The translations under genes and the position numbers were made by a program. A stretch of 57,579 nt of DNA from Rhizobium sp. C4 (GTDB lineage Bacteria > Pseudomonadota > Alphaproteobacteria > Rhizobiales > Rhizobiaceae), in the NCBI RefSeq assembly GCF_021026315.1, contig NZ_JAJNCX010000018.1, positions 1 to 57,579 on the forward strand. Direction: 5' to 3'. Below, in pieces: positions 41,920-52,300 of the stretch (positions are counted from its first letter, which is position 1; each line of letters starts with the position of its first letter). The notes under the pieces were generated by a model. That model worked only from the letters and a program-made list of their open reading frames with translations. It searched no databases and was not told the DNA's origin.

Positions 41920-44900
41920 CTAAAAGGTTTCGATGGTGCGGGTGGGTGCTCCGGTCGTCGGCTGCGCGCCGCTCACTTGGCGACGCGCTTGCTCGACAAG
42001 ACGCGCCAGAGGCTTGCGACCATATCGCAGGAACAGCGTCGGTGTCAGAAGCGTATCGAGGAGCGTGGCGGTGACAAGCCCACCGAAGATGGTGATGGCA
42101 ACCGGATGGAGGATCTCCTTGCCCGGGGCCTTGGCATCGATCATCAGCGGAATGAGGGCGACGCCCGCCGACAGGGCCGTCATCAAGACGGGTGTCAGAC
42201 GTTCGAGCGAGCCCCGTACCACAAGATCCCTGCCGAACGGCAGATCCTCCTGGATTGCCAGATTTATGTAGTGGCTGATCTTCAGGATGCCGTTGCGGGT
42301 GGAAATGCCGGTTAGCGTGATGAAGCCGATCATCGAGGCCACGGAAAGCGGCTGGCCGGCAATCCAGAGCGCGGTCACCGATCCGATCAATGCCAGCGGC
42401 ACGCTCGCCATGATGATCGAGACGAAGAGCACCGAGCGATAACGCGAATAGAGGATCGCAAACACCATGGCCAGCGAGATGACCGAGAGGAGGCCGATGG
42501 TTCTCATCGACTCCTCCTGCGCCTGGAAGGTGCCTTCGAGGCTGACGAAGAAGCCGGGCGGCAGTGTGGAGCGCGCGATCACATTGCGGATGTCGGCAAT
42601 GACCCTGGCCATGTCCGCTTCGCCGTCGGTATTGGCGAGAACGACGACGCGACGCTTGCCGTTTTCACGCAGGATCTGGTTGGGACCATCCGTTTCGCGG
42701 ACTTCGGCGATCTGGCTGACGGGGATCCAGCCTGCAGGCGTCTCGATCAGCATATCCGAGAGCCCCTTGGTGCTGCGCGTCTCATCCTCAAGACGCAGCA
42801 CGACATCGAACCGCTTGTTGCCATCAATGATGCGGGAAACAATCGTTCCGTTCGACAGACGTTCGAGCTGCTCGGTCACGGCCGCCGGCTGGATGCCGTA
42901 AAGGGCCGCGCGGCGGTAATCGACAATGACCTCAAGATGCGGGATGCGGACCTGCTTTTCCACCTGCAGGTCGACGATACCAGGGATATCCGCCAGCTTG
43001 CCACGAAACTCCTCGGCAAAGCCGCGAATGCTGTCGAGATCCTCGCCGAATATCTTGAGCGCGATCTGGGCGCGCACGCCCGAAAGCATGTGGTCGAGCC
43101 GGTGGGAAATCGGCTGGCCGACATTGGTAGCGACAGGCAGGACCGAAAGTCGCGACCGAATGTCCGCAATGATCTCGTCCTTGCTCCTTCCGTCTGCCGC
43201 AAGGGCCACTTCGATCTCCGATGCGTGCACGCCTTCCGCATGTTCATCGAGCTCGGCACGGCCGGTGCGACGACCGACCTGCTCGACCTCGGGCACCTCC
43301 ATGATCAATCGCTCTGCGATCAGGCCGACCCGGTGGCTCTCGGCAAGCGAAATGCCAGGGTTGAACAGCATGTTGATCGTCAGCGTGCCCTCATTGAAGG
43401 GTGGCAGGAAGGAGCGCGGCAGTTGCGTGGCAAACAGGCCTGCCGCAACGACGCCAGTAAGCACGATCGTCATCAGGATCTTCGGATGGCCGAAAGACCA
43501 TTTGAGAAGACGGCGGTTTGCCCGTTTCAGGACCCGGACGACCACGCCCTCATGCTCGTCCAGACGCTTCAGGCCGGGCAGCATGTAATAGGCCATGACC
43601 GGGGTGAGCGTGATCGACACCACAAGCGAAGCCAGGATGGAGATGATATAGGCCTGGCCAAGCGGCGCGAAGAGCCGTCCTTCGATGCCGGAAAGCGCAA
43701 ACAGCGGCACGAAAACGAGAACGATGATCATCGTGGCATAGATGATGCCGGAGCGGACTTCCTGGCTCGCGGAGACGACGACGTCAAAGACTGACCGCGG
43801 ATTGCCCTTCTCTCGGTTCTCCCGCAGCCGCCGGAAAATGTTCTCGACATCGACGACCGCATCGTCGACCAGTTCGCCGATGGCGATCGCCAGACCGCCA
43901 AGCGTCATGGTGTTGATCGACAAACCCATCAGATGGAAGAGGATCGCGGACACCAGAATGGAAACGGGGATCGCCGTCAGCGAGATGGCGGTCGTCCTTG
44001 TATTCAGGAGGAAGACGAACAGAATGATGGCAACGACGACGATGGCCTCAACCAGAACCTTCTGAACGTTTCCAATCGAGGTCTCGATGAAATTGGCCTG
44101 CCGGAAAAGGACCTGATCGGCTTTCACGCCTGCCGGCAAGGTGGCACCGATCTCGCTGAGTGCTGCCTCGACCTCGCGTGTGAGCTTCACGGTATCGATA
44201 TCCGGCTGCTTCTCCACCGAGACTATGACAGCAGACTGCCCCTGATAGCCTGCATCCCCTCGCTTCTGGCGCGATGCAAAAGCCACCTCTGCGACCTGTC
44301 GCAGCAGGACGGGTTGCCCGGCCACGCTGGCCACCACGACGCTTGCCAGATCCTCGATCTTCTTTGTGCGGCCGACATTGCGGATCAGGAATTCGCGGCT
44401 GTATTGGTCCGTGAAGCCGCCGCCGGTGTTGGAACCGAACTGCGCCAGCGCCTGTTCGATCTGCTTGAAGGACACGCCGAGCGCCCGCATGGCGGCCGAA
44501 TTGGGCGAGACGCGATACTGCCTGACTTCGCCGCCGATCGGAATGACCTGGGCCACACCGGGGATGCTCAGGATACGCGGCCGAACGGTGAAATCGGCCA
44601 GTTCTCGCAACTCCATGGCTGAGACCTTGTCCGGCCCGGTCACGGCAATCAGCATCACCTGACCCATGATCGAATTGATCGGCCCCATCTGCGGCACGAC
44701 ATTGGCAGGCAGTTGCGGCTGCACCAGCGACAGGCGCTCGGCAATCTGTTGCCGATTGCGATAGATATCCGTGTCCCAGTCGAATTCGACATAGATGATC
44801 GAAAGACCCACGCCTGACGTGGAGCGCACACGGCTTACCCCCGGAAGCCCGTTCATCTGGGACTCGAGCGGATAGGTTACGAGCTGTTCGACCTCCTCCG

Positions 44901-45072
44901 GTGCAAGCCCCTCGGCTTCCGTCATGATGGTGACGGTCGGCCGATTGAGATCCGGGAACACGTCGACAGGCAAACGCGTGACCGTAAATGCCCCATAGAT
45001 CATCAGCACGGCGGCGATCGCCAGGACGAAAAGCCGGTTCCTGAGCGACTGGGTGACGAGAAAGTTGAACAT
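41920..45072 (-). CDS. RND heavy-metal-type efflux pump (CusA/CzcA family)
   Basis: The protein has 1,050 residues, full RND length, with twelve expected spans and two large periplasmic loops. Family segments are [20 protein letters not shown] near the N-terminus, [18 protein letters not shown] and [20 protein letters not shown]. The TM4 charge motif reads [20 protein letters not shown]; in CzcA this region is DFGxxVDGAVV and in CusA AIGAMVDAAIV, so it fits neither well and metal specificity is uncertain. It pairs with the adaptor gene eight bases upstream. No outer-membrane factor gene is in the window. Confidence 0.92.
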   Translation of the reverse strand: MFNFLVTQSLRNRLFVLAIAAVLMIYGAFTVTRLPVDVFPDLNRPTVTIMTEAEGLAPEEVEQLVTYPLESQMNGLPGVSRVRSTSGVGLSIIYVEFDWDTDIYRNRQQIAERLSLVQPQLPANVVPQMGPINSIMGQVMLIAVTGPDKVSAMELRELADFTVRPRILSIPGVAQVIPIGGEVRQYRVSPNSAAMRALGVSFKQIEQALAQFGSNTGGGFTDQYSREFLIRNVGRTKKIEDLASVVVASVAGQPVLLRQVAEVAFASRQKRGDAGYQGQSAVIVSVEKQPDIDTVKLTREVEAALSEIGATLPAGVKADQVLFRQANFIETSIGNVQKVLVEAIVVVAIILFVFLLNTRTTAISLTAIPVSILVSAILFHLMGLSINTMTLGGLAIAIGELVDDAVVDVENIFRRLRENREKGNPRSVFDVVVSASQEVRSGIIYATMIIVLVFVPLFALSGIEGRLFAPLGQAYIISILASLVVSITLTPVMAYYMLPGLKRLDEHEGVVVRVLKRANRRLLKWSFGHPKILMTIVLTGVVAAGLFATQLPRSFLPPFNEGTLTINMLFNPGISLAESHRVGLIAERLIMEVPEVEQVGRRTGRAELDEHAEGVHASEIEVALAADGRSKDEIIADIRSRLSVLPVATNVGQPISHRLDHMLSGVRAQIALKIFGEDLDSIRGFAEEFRGKLADIPGIVDLQVEKQVRIPHLEVIVDYRRAALYGIQPAAVTEQLERLSNGTIVSRIIDGNKRFDVVLRLEDETRSTKGLSDMLIETPAGWIPVSQIAEVRETDGPNQILRENGKRRVVVLANTDGEADMARVIADIRNVIARSTLPPGFFVSLEGTFQAQEESMRTIGLLSVISLAMVFAILYSRYRSVLFVSIIMASVPLALIGSVTALWIAGQPLSVASMIGFITLTGISTRNGILKISHYINLAIQEDLPFGRDLVVRGSLERLTPVLMTALSAGVALIPLMIDAKAPGKEILHPVAITIFGGLVTATLLDTLLTPTLFLRYGRKPLARLVEQARRQVSGAQPTTGAPTRTIETF

Positions 45073-45079
45073 AACAGCC

Positions 45080-46759
45080 TCAGCGGATCTGGTTCAGGAG
45101 TTCGGCACCCTGTGTGACGATGCGCTTGCCGGCTTCGATACCCGAGACAACCAGCAGACGGTCGCCGTCCAGGGGCTCGGTGCGGACTTCCCTTGGGACG
45201 AAACGCTCCGCATTCGTGTGTTCGTAGACGAGGGACTGGCCATTCGAGCCGCGCAGGACACTGGTGCGCGGGACAGCAATGCCTGTTCGTTTCTCCATGG
45301 TCGAGGAGAGCACGGTCAGCAATTGCCCGGCGCGGATGCCTTCGGGGTTCTCCTCGACGCTGAAGTGGATCGGGATCGCCTGATTGCGATCGGCCAGACC
45401 GCTGCCGCGATAGCTAAGCGTCGCGGTTCTGCCATCCATGAATTTGCCTCGCGCCGTCCCCGTCACGGAATGGGCTTCGAAACTCAACGCCTCCACCCAG
45501 TAGCGGCTTGGATCGATGATCTGGAAGATGACTGTATTGGGTTCGGCGATCTGACCCGCGACCGCCTGGGCTGCGGCGATCACACCCGATACAGGGGCAA
45601 TCAGCTTCTCCGCGGCCATGGGTGCCTGTTCAAGATTGGCGCGTCTTGCTTTTAGACCCTGGAGCTCGAGCCTCGCATCCTCGACCTCGGCACGCGCCAC
45701 CACGGACTGGAGCTGCTCGAAGCGCTGGAGCTTGCGCTCGACCAGCATGATGTTCTGGTCGAGTTCGCGGGCCTGCTGCTGTTGGCTTGTCAGGTCGGCG
45801 GCACCGACGGAGGGCTGTACGAGCGCCAGCACGTCTCCGGCAGACACCCGCGCGCCCAGTTGGAGGAAGCCGCCGGAGGGCGGCAGAAGCCTTCCTGATA
45901 CGGATGCCTGGACATAGCCTGATGTCGTGGGATCGGGAATGATCCGCGCCGGCAGCTCCACGGTCCCCGCATGTGTGGCCTGTTCCGTGAATATCGTGCG
46001 GATCGCGAGGATGCGCTGTGTGGTCTTAGGCACGAAGATCGAGCCATCCGCAAACCGCTGGGCGACGTCCCGCTCGGCGGCCTGCATGCCGGGCAGTGCA
46101 GGGCCGGCAGCGTACGATTTGGGCGTTCCCGCGAAAATCAGGATTGCCGCGATGGCAGCGACCGTGGCGGTGGACTTGCGGCGGCGAAACAGCAAGGCGA
46201 TCAGAAGGCCGAGCACCACTCCGCCGCCACCGACGGCCAGCAGCGTCAGGTCAGGTCGCAGCAGCCGTGCCCCGACACCTTGCACCCACGCGGTGCTGAC
46301 CGGAAAGCCATCAGTCGCTGCCACCGACCCCACGCTGGTTGCTTTCTCGGGGATTACCATTGTGATGGTCAGCACATCGAAGAGATCACCTGCCATGACA
46401 GTGATCGCGAGATCATAGGTTCCGGACTGCGCCAGCCAGGGAGCTGCTGCAACATAGGTGCCCTCTCCCATGGCTTCCGCCTTTATCGTGCCGGCGGGGC
46501 TGTCGATCTCCAGCGACGCGCCGCTGATCGGTTCGTTGCCCTTGAAGCTGTCGAGGAAGATCTCCAGCCGCGCGCCGCGCGCCACGGCCACCAGTTCTAT
46601 ATCGACTGTCGACGCATCGGCACGTGGCGCGATCGTCGCTGAGACCGGCGGAGGCGGCGCGCCATGATCATGTCCCTCATGGGCAAAGGCAGGCGATGGG
46701 GCCCACCCGATCAGAAGGAGAGTAAAGCCAGTGAGAACAGAGGCGAATCGGTCGACCAT
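45080..46759 (-). CDS. RND adaptor with an extra N-terminal sensory-like module
   Basis: The protein has 559 residues, about 150 longer than usual CusB/CzcB adaptors. It begins with a signal peptide and HEGHDHG, a His-rich metal-binding start, then a ~150-residue beta domain, a span near residues 175-195 ([19 protein letters not shown]) followed by RRRKS and a second short span ending SYAAG. The rest is the normal adaptor: lipoyl halves ([34 protein letters not shown]), a helical hairpin ([13 protein letters not shown]-like) and beta barrels. It is the first structural gene of the efflux unit. The double-membrane N-terminal module is unusual. Confidence 0.88.
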   Translation of the reverse strand: MVDRFASVLTGFTLLLIGWAPSPAFAHEGHDHGAPPPPVSATIAPRADASTVDIELVAVARGARLEIFLDSFKGNEPISGASLEIDSPAGTIKAEAMGEGTYVAAAPWLAQSGTYDLAITVMAGDLFDVLTITMVIPEKATSVGSVAATDGFPVSTAWVQGVGARLLRPDLTLLAVGGGGVVLGLLIALLFRRRKSTATVAAIAAILIFAGTPKSYAAGPALPGMQAAERDVAQRFADGSIFVPKTTQRILAIRTIFTEQATHAGTVELPARIIPDPTTSGYVQASVSGRLLPPSGGFLQLGARVSAGDVLALVQPSVGAADLTSQQQQARELDQNIMLVERKLQRFEQLQSVVARAEVEDARLELQGLKARRANLEQAPMAAEKLIAPVSGVIAAAQAVAGQIAEPNTVIFQIIDPSRYWVEALSFEAHSVTGTARGKFMDGRTATLSYRGSGLADRNQAIPIHFSVEENPEGIRAGQLLTVLSSTMEKRTGIAVPRTSVLRGSNGQSLVYEHTNAERFVPREVRTEPLDGDRLLVVSGIEAGKRIVTQGAELLNQIR

Positions 46760-46840
46760 CGCAAACCTGAGAACGAGTTGATTTGCTCCGGTGTAGCTCC
46801 GCGTCTTTGTCCAGCGATGTCCAGATTGTTACAGAATGTT

Positions 46841-48199
46841 TCAGGACAGTTTTGAGCTATCCTTTGGAAGTGTGATACTGACGATCAGCCCGCCCGTGTC
46901 GGCGTTATCAAGCCGCAGGCTCCCGAAATGGCCGTTTATAATGGCCTGAGCGATCGGCAGTCCCAGCCCAAAGCCCCCCGTTTCCAGGTTCCGCGATGGC
47001 TCAAGCCGAACAAAGGGTGACAGCGCCCGCTCGATGTCCTCTGCAGCAATACCGGGGCCCGCATCACGGATTTTGATGTTAACTTCAGTATCGCGATCGG
47101 TCACCTCGACATGCGCTTGCCCGCCATATTTGCATGCATTCTCGACGAGGTTGGCAAAGGCGCGCTTCAAGGCAAGGCGCCGCCCCATGATAATGGCATG
47201 GGCGCTGCCGGTGAGTTCGACCGAAGCGCCCCGATCGACGGCATCATCAATCAGGGTTTCCAGAATCGCGACGATGTCGATCGACTTCAACTCCTCGTCA
47301 CGGCGATCGCCGCGCAGGAAAGACAGGGTCTGATCGAGCATCCGCTCCATCTCCGTCAAGTCTTCCGCCATCGCCGCGCGCACGGCTCCATCGGCCAGAT
47401 CCTCGGCCCTGAACCGCAAGCGGGTGATCGGAGTCTTGAGGTCGTGGGAAACGGCCGCAAGCGCCTGGGTCTGGTCTTCGATCAGGCGTTCGATGCGACG
47501 CTGCATGTCGTTGAAGGCAACCGCCAGCTCGACCACCTCTCGCGGCCCTGTTTCCGGCACGGCGGTGACCGTCTTGCCCCGGTAGAAATCCTTCGCGGCG
47601 GCGGCGACCGCAGCCAGCGGGCGGGTGAACCAGCGCACCAGAAGCATGGAAACAATAATCGCCCCGACGGCCATCAATGTCGTCGAAACCAGCATACTCC
47701 CCGGAGGTGGGGCCTTTCGGTCCCATGCAACGAGATTGACGTTGATCCAGGTCGCGTCTGGAAGCTTGATCGACACAACCGCCAGATGGGGATCGTCACT
47801 TGCCTGGTTCTCGGGCCCGATGATCAGGCCGTCCTCCGCGATCTCAGGTGCGAGCGTCCGAAGATTTCGCCTGAGCGGCTCCCAGTTCTCCCCTCCAGTC
47901 CCGCCGGCAACTGCATAGGGCGTTGCTCCCCAATGAGCAACAATGGAGCCGCCTGAGAAATCATGGGCCACATCCTCGCGTTCCTCGACAGGCGCACGCA
48001 TGACCGCTCGCTTGATTGTCAGAAGCTGGTCGGCAAGCCGGGCTTCGTTTGCCAGGTCCAGTTCCTGTTCCAGGCTCCGGTGATAGGTGAACAGGCTGCC
48101 GAAATGCACCAGCGAGACGCCGAACAGAACAACCAGTGCCGTCCGCAACCGCAGGCTATCGATTGACTGCCACCAGTGCCGGATACGGATCTCAGGCAC
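46841..48199 (-). CDS. Sensor histidine kinase of the efflux locus
   Basis: The protein has 452 residues. Two spans bracket a periplasmic sensor of about 125 residues (TALVVLFGVSLVHFGSLF and VSTTLMAVGAIIVSMLLV), then HAMP (RPLAAVAAAAKDFYRGK), the HisKA phosphoacceptor LAAVSHDLKTPITRLRFRAE, and the HATPase domain with NLVENACKYG, DAGPGI and GGFGLGLPIAQAII. Its start overlaps the response regulator stop by eight bases. Lying 81 nt before the adaptor gene, it probably senses the exported metal in the periplasm. Confidence 0.93.
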   Translation of the reverse strand: MPEIRIRHWWQSIDSLRLRTALVVLFGVSLVHFGSLFTYHRSLEQELDLANEARLADQLLTIKRAVMRAPVEEREDVAHDFSGGSIVAHWGATPYAVAGGTGGENWEPLRRNLRTLAPEIAEDGLIIGPENQASDDPHLAVVSIKLPDATWINVNLVAWDRKAPPPGSMLVSTTLMAVGAIIVSMLLVRWFTRPLAAVAAAAKDFYRGKTVTAVPETGPREVVELAVAFNDMQRRIERLIEDQTQALAAVSHDLKTPITRLRFRAEDLADGAVRAAMAEDLTEMERMLDQTLSFLRGDRRDEELKSIDIVAILETLIDDAVDRGASVELTGSAHAIIMGRRLALKRAFANLVENACKYGGQAHVEVTDRDTEVNIKIRDAGPGIAAEDIERALSPFVRLEPSRNLETGGFGLGLPIAQAIINGHFGSLRLDNADTGGLIVSITLPKDSSKLS

Positions 48200-48902
48200 G
48201 GGTCACGTCCGTCGCAAAAAGATATCCGGCACCTCGCACCGTCTTGATCAGATCTTCACGGCCATCGAGCTTCCGGCGCAAACGGCTCACCTGCACGTCG
48301 ATCGATCGATCATAGCCTTCGATGGTGCGATTGCGGGCGGCGTCCAGGAGGAATTCACGCGTCAGAATCCGCTGCGGTGCTTCTAGGAAGGCCAGCAGCA
48401 AATCATATTCCCCCGTCGACAGATCCACGACGACACCGCTTGGCGCGGTGAGTTCGCGCTTCAGGGTATCGAGCGTCCAGCCGGCGAAGAGGAAGCTTCG
48501 CCGGGCGCGCTGCGTGGACGGACTGCCCAGACCACGGCTGCGCCGCAACACCGCACCAATCCGCGCCAGCAACTCTCGCGGATTGAACGGTTTCGGCAGA
48601 TAGTCGTCCGCCCCAACCTCAAGACCGATGATGCGATCCGTGTCGTCGCCCTTGGCTGTCAGCATGATGATCGGGACGGAGGAGCTGCGGCGCAGGTCGC
48701 GACAGATCTCCAAACCGTTCTTTCCCGGAAGCATGAGATCCAGCACGATCAGATCGACCGCAGCCTGTTTCAGTGTCTCGGCCATCTCGACGCCATTTCG
48801 TGCGGTATGGACTCGAAACCCGTTCGCCCGCAGGAACTTCGCAACCAGGATCAGGATCTGACCGTCATCATCGACAATCAGGATTTCGGGCAAGGCATCC
48901 AA
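48192..48902 (-). CDS. OmpR-family response regulator
   Basis: The protein has 236 residues. The receiver domain has the acidic pair ILIVDDDGQ, the phosphorylated Asp in DLIVLDLMLPG near residue 53 and the Lys of PKPFNPREL. The C-terminal winged helix ends with DRSIDVQVSRLRRKLDGRED. It is the first gene of the regulator-kinase-adaptor-pump-small protein series on this strand and the likely activator of the efflux genes. Confidence 0.94.
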   Translation of the reverse strand: MDALPEILIVDDDGQILILVAKFLRANGFRVHTARNGVEMAETLKQAAVDLIVLDLMLPGKNGLEICRDLRRSSSVPIIMLTAKGDDTDRIIGLEVGADDYLPKPFNPRELLARIGAVLRRSRGLGSPSTQRARRSFLFAGWTLDTLKRELTAPSGVVVDLSTGEYDLLLAFLEAPQRILTREFLLDAARNRTIEGYDRSIDVQVSRLRRKLDGREDLIKTVRGAGYLFATDVTRA

Positions 48903-49180
48903 GGCTGTTGTCTCCGCGGGTCCGATACTAGCGAAGCCCCGTCATGTAGCAGACGGCTGGAGCCAGTTTGTGTCGAAAAGGTAACAGATTGTTTCACCAG
49001 CAATAGCCTACACAGGAAATCTGAGGCGTTTAGCACTTGAACAGTTATACAGCGAACGGCTGCTTCTGAGCTATTGTTTTGTAAGCCTAACGTCTCAAAT
49101 GGGGGCGCATTCCTGCCGTTCGGGCTGCCTCAAGCTGGTTTCCAATTCGTGCCTGCTAGTAAATAAGCCGAAATACCGGC

Positions 49181-49284
49181 CGAATTGACAAGTCTCTGCG
49201 CCATCAGGCCCCCGCAACCAAACAATCAATACGCAAGACAACGAAAAAGCCCGCCAGGTGAAAACCAGCGGGCTGTTCGCGTTT
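49181..49284 (+). repeat. Dispersed terminator repeat, copy 4
   Basis: The copy is CGAATTGACAAGTCTCTGCG, CCATCAGGCCCCCGCAACCA, spacer, then the AAAAAGCCCGCC...GCGGGCTGTTCGCGTTT block. It matches copy 3 nearly base for base through the hairpin, with a divergent spacer, and ends at GCGTTT 57 nt from the stop of the giant repeat-protein gene. Confidence 0.85.
49244..49274 (-). terminator. Terminator of the giant repeat-protein gene
   Basis: The minus-strand hairpin AGCCCGC / GCGGGCT with loop TGGTTTTCACCTG is followed by TTTTTCG. It lies 67-97 nt beyond the stop codon at 49341. Confidence 0.82.
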
Positions 49285-49340
49285 CTGCGCGCAGACGCCA
49301 CCCCCGTGAAGAACCATAGAAAGGATATTCCCGGGTTGGC

Positions 49341-52300
49341 TCAGTCGACATTGTATTCGAACCGACCGACCAGAACGTCCACGTTGTGGAGCCCCAGAAT
49401 GGAATTGGTGAAGAGCTCGTAGGTGCGTCCGCCCTCGACCCTCGTTCCACCGGAGGTCCAGCCGTCCCCGGAGAGGTCGAGCGTGTCGCCGGTGTCCAGC
49501 CTGACGACGAGGCTCGTCGTGTCGCCGTCGATGGCTTGCGACATGTCGAACACATCTTCGGCTGTCAGCTTGATGCTGTTGTTGCCGTGGCCGGTCATGT
49601 CGATCATCTCGATGCTCGACACACGATCCTGCGCCAGCTTGGTGAAATCGAGCATCATATCCGTGCCCTGAACGAGAAGAGTGTCAAAGCCCGACTTGCC
49701 GTCAATCCTGGTGAAAGCCGTGTTCGATACTGAAATCGTATCGTCGTTCTCTGTGCCTCGATAGTCCTGGCTGCCGAGATAGGCCCCGCCGAAGAGGACA
49801 TAGGCCGCTCCCCTGTCATCGCCTTCGGTCACATCATTGCCCCTGGCGCCGACGAGGAGATCGTCGAAGCCGTCGCCATTGACGTCTCCGGCCGCCGCCA
49901 CTGTCGACCCGGCAACGTCGCCCGCAGCTTCGCCGACGAGCTTGAAGCCGCCTTTGCCGGCCGCGATGTCGCTCAGATGAATGTCGCCGGTGCGCTCGCT
50001 CTCGCAAAAGATCACATAGGCCGCACCCGCCTCGCTGCGGCCTTCACCATTGCCGGGTGCCCCGACCAGAATGTCGGCGAGCCCGTCGCCATTGATGTCG
50101 CCCGCCGATGAAACCGCCACGCCTGCCCGGTCGAGATCGTCCTCGCCGATGATCCTGAGGCCAGCGCTACGCGTGCCGCCGTCTGTCCCCAGCGTCATAT
50201 GTTCAAGATCGACACCGTAAGGCACATCGCCCCGGCCATAGACGACATAGGCCTTGCCGGCCATCGCGCCCTCGACCATCCCGTAATAAGGAGCGTCAAA
50301 CGGGGCGCCAATCAGGAAATCGTCCAGCCCGTCGCCGTTGACATCGCCTGCCGCAGCAACAGCAAAACCCGTCTCGTCGAATTCCGCGACACCCGAAATC
50401 TTGAAGCCGCCGACACCGAAACCAAGTCCTCCAAGATCTATGGACGAAATGCTGTTGCCTGAACCATAAACAAGATAGGCAGCGCCCTTGTAGAAGCCAT
50501 TGCTGTAGCCGCCATAGGCGCCGATCACGTAATCGCCATATCCGTCCTGATTGAAGTCGCCGGCGGAAGAAACCGCATAGCCTGCGAGCTGATAGGGCTC
50601 CTCTCCGGCAATCTTGAAGCCGTCGCTTCCCTTCTGCATCAATTGCAGGTCGAGCGTTGAGTTGCGGTCTCGGGAACCGAGAATGACATAGGCGGCCCCG
50701 GTGCTGTCGGAATAGTCGGCTGTCGAACTGTTGTTCGGTGCGCCGATGATGACATCGGCATATCCATCGCCGTTGATGTCGCCGGCGGCGGAGACGGATG
50801 TGCCAGCCGTATCGTAATCATTCTCACCCAAGATCTTGAAGCCACCATGGCCGATAGCGATTTCAGACAGTTGCAGGGTTTGAGGCGCTTCGGTCGTTCC
50901 GTAAATGATGTAGGCAGCGCCGGCGGAATAGCCGGCTTCGTGATCGCTATGCGCGCCGATTGCGATATCATCCAGGCCATCGCCATTGAAATCGCCCAGA
51001 GATGCGACGGTGATGCCATTCTGGATCGTATCGCTTTCGGCTGTTATCCGGACGCCGCCAATGGAAAAGCCAACATCCGCAAGGTCTATCGTACCGCCAA
51101 GGGAATATCCGCCGAACAGGACGAAAGCCGTATCCTGTCCGCCTCCGCCATCCGAAACCATGGCCGCAGAAGCAGCGACGCGGCCGCCGAAATCGCCTCC
51201 ATACATGGCGCTGACAAGGAGATCATCAACGCCATCGCCATTGAAATCGCCCGCTGACGAAACGGAATAGCCGGCTCGGTCGCCAAAGGCGCCACCGACA
51301 ATCTTCAAGCCGTATGGGCTGCCGGCAAGGCTGGAAAGCAGGATCTGTGCCGGAGCTTCAATGACGGTAACGCCCGGTTCATCTGTTCCCTGGACGGCGA
51401 TGGTGATCATCGTCATCGTTCCATCCACCGTCGGGATATAGATTTCATCGGTCAGCACGTCACCGTTGTTCAGGGCCTGCACTTCGGGCCGCCAGTTGTC
51501 GAGCTGATAGGTCCAGCTGCCATCGGCATCAATCGTGATGCCGCCATAAAGGCCGGGAGACAGGGACTGTGTGTCGAAGGACGATTGCCCGACATCGGGG
51601 TCGCTCGCGAATAGTCGTCCCGAAGTGCTCAGCTGGCCATCTTCGCGGACCATGCCTGTTATGGTCCCGGTAATCTCGGCCGCATCGTTATAACCTTGGA
51701 CCCTCAGCGTTGCGATGTTCGCGACGTCGAGAACGCCGTCGCTGACGGTGTAGGCAATGGTGATGTCACGAAAACTGTTAAAGTCGAGCGCATTGAACTG
51801 CGCCGGGTCGATGCCGATCGTTCCGTCGCCGTGATCCACAAAGGCGACCGTGTGGCCGAGATTGTCGATGGCGGTGATATCTCGCACCGACAAGGCGCTG
51901 CTTTCGGCGTCGGTCTGGCCGGCAAGCAGGTTAATCGTGGCAACCGTGTCATCCTCGCTGACGGCGCCGGCGTCGATTGCGACAACGTTCGGTGCATCGT
52001 TCACGCCGCGATATGTCAGGTTCACGGTCGCGGTGTCCGTTCCGCCATGGCCGTCCGAAATTGTGTAGGTGAACGTGTCGGCAAGCCGCTCGCCGGCCCC
52101 CAGCGCCTGAAGAGCCGTGACGCTCCTCGGATCGATGGAGATCGTGCCATCGCCATTCAGCGCCACCGCCGCACCCAAGGCGCTGGTCGGTGAAACGCCG
52201 GTGATTGACAGCGTGTCGCCATCGCCATCCGTGTCGTTGCCAAGCAGGCTTGCAACGGTGATCGTGTGAACCGTGCCTGCTGACAAGTCAGCGCGGGCCG

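Larger units (their letters stand above)
48903..49340. other. 438-bp intergenic region with repeat copy 4
   Basis: No gene is supported. The left part should hold the promoter of the response regulator unit (minus strand). The right half carries repeat copy 4, and a stretch near 49104 (GGGCGCATTCCTGCCGTTC) recurs near 12733 before copy 1. Confidence 0.6.
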
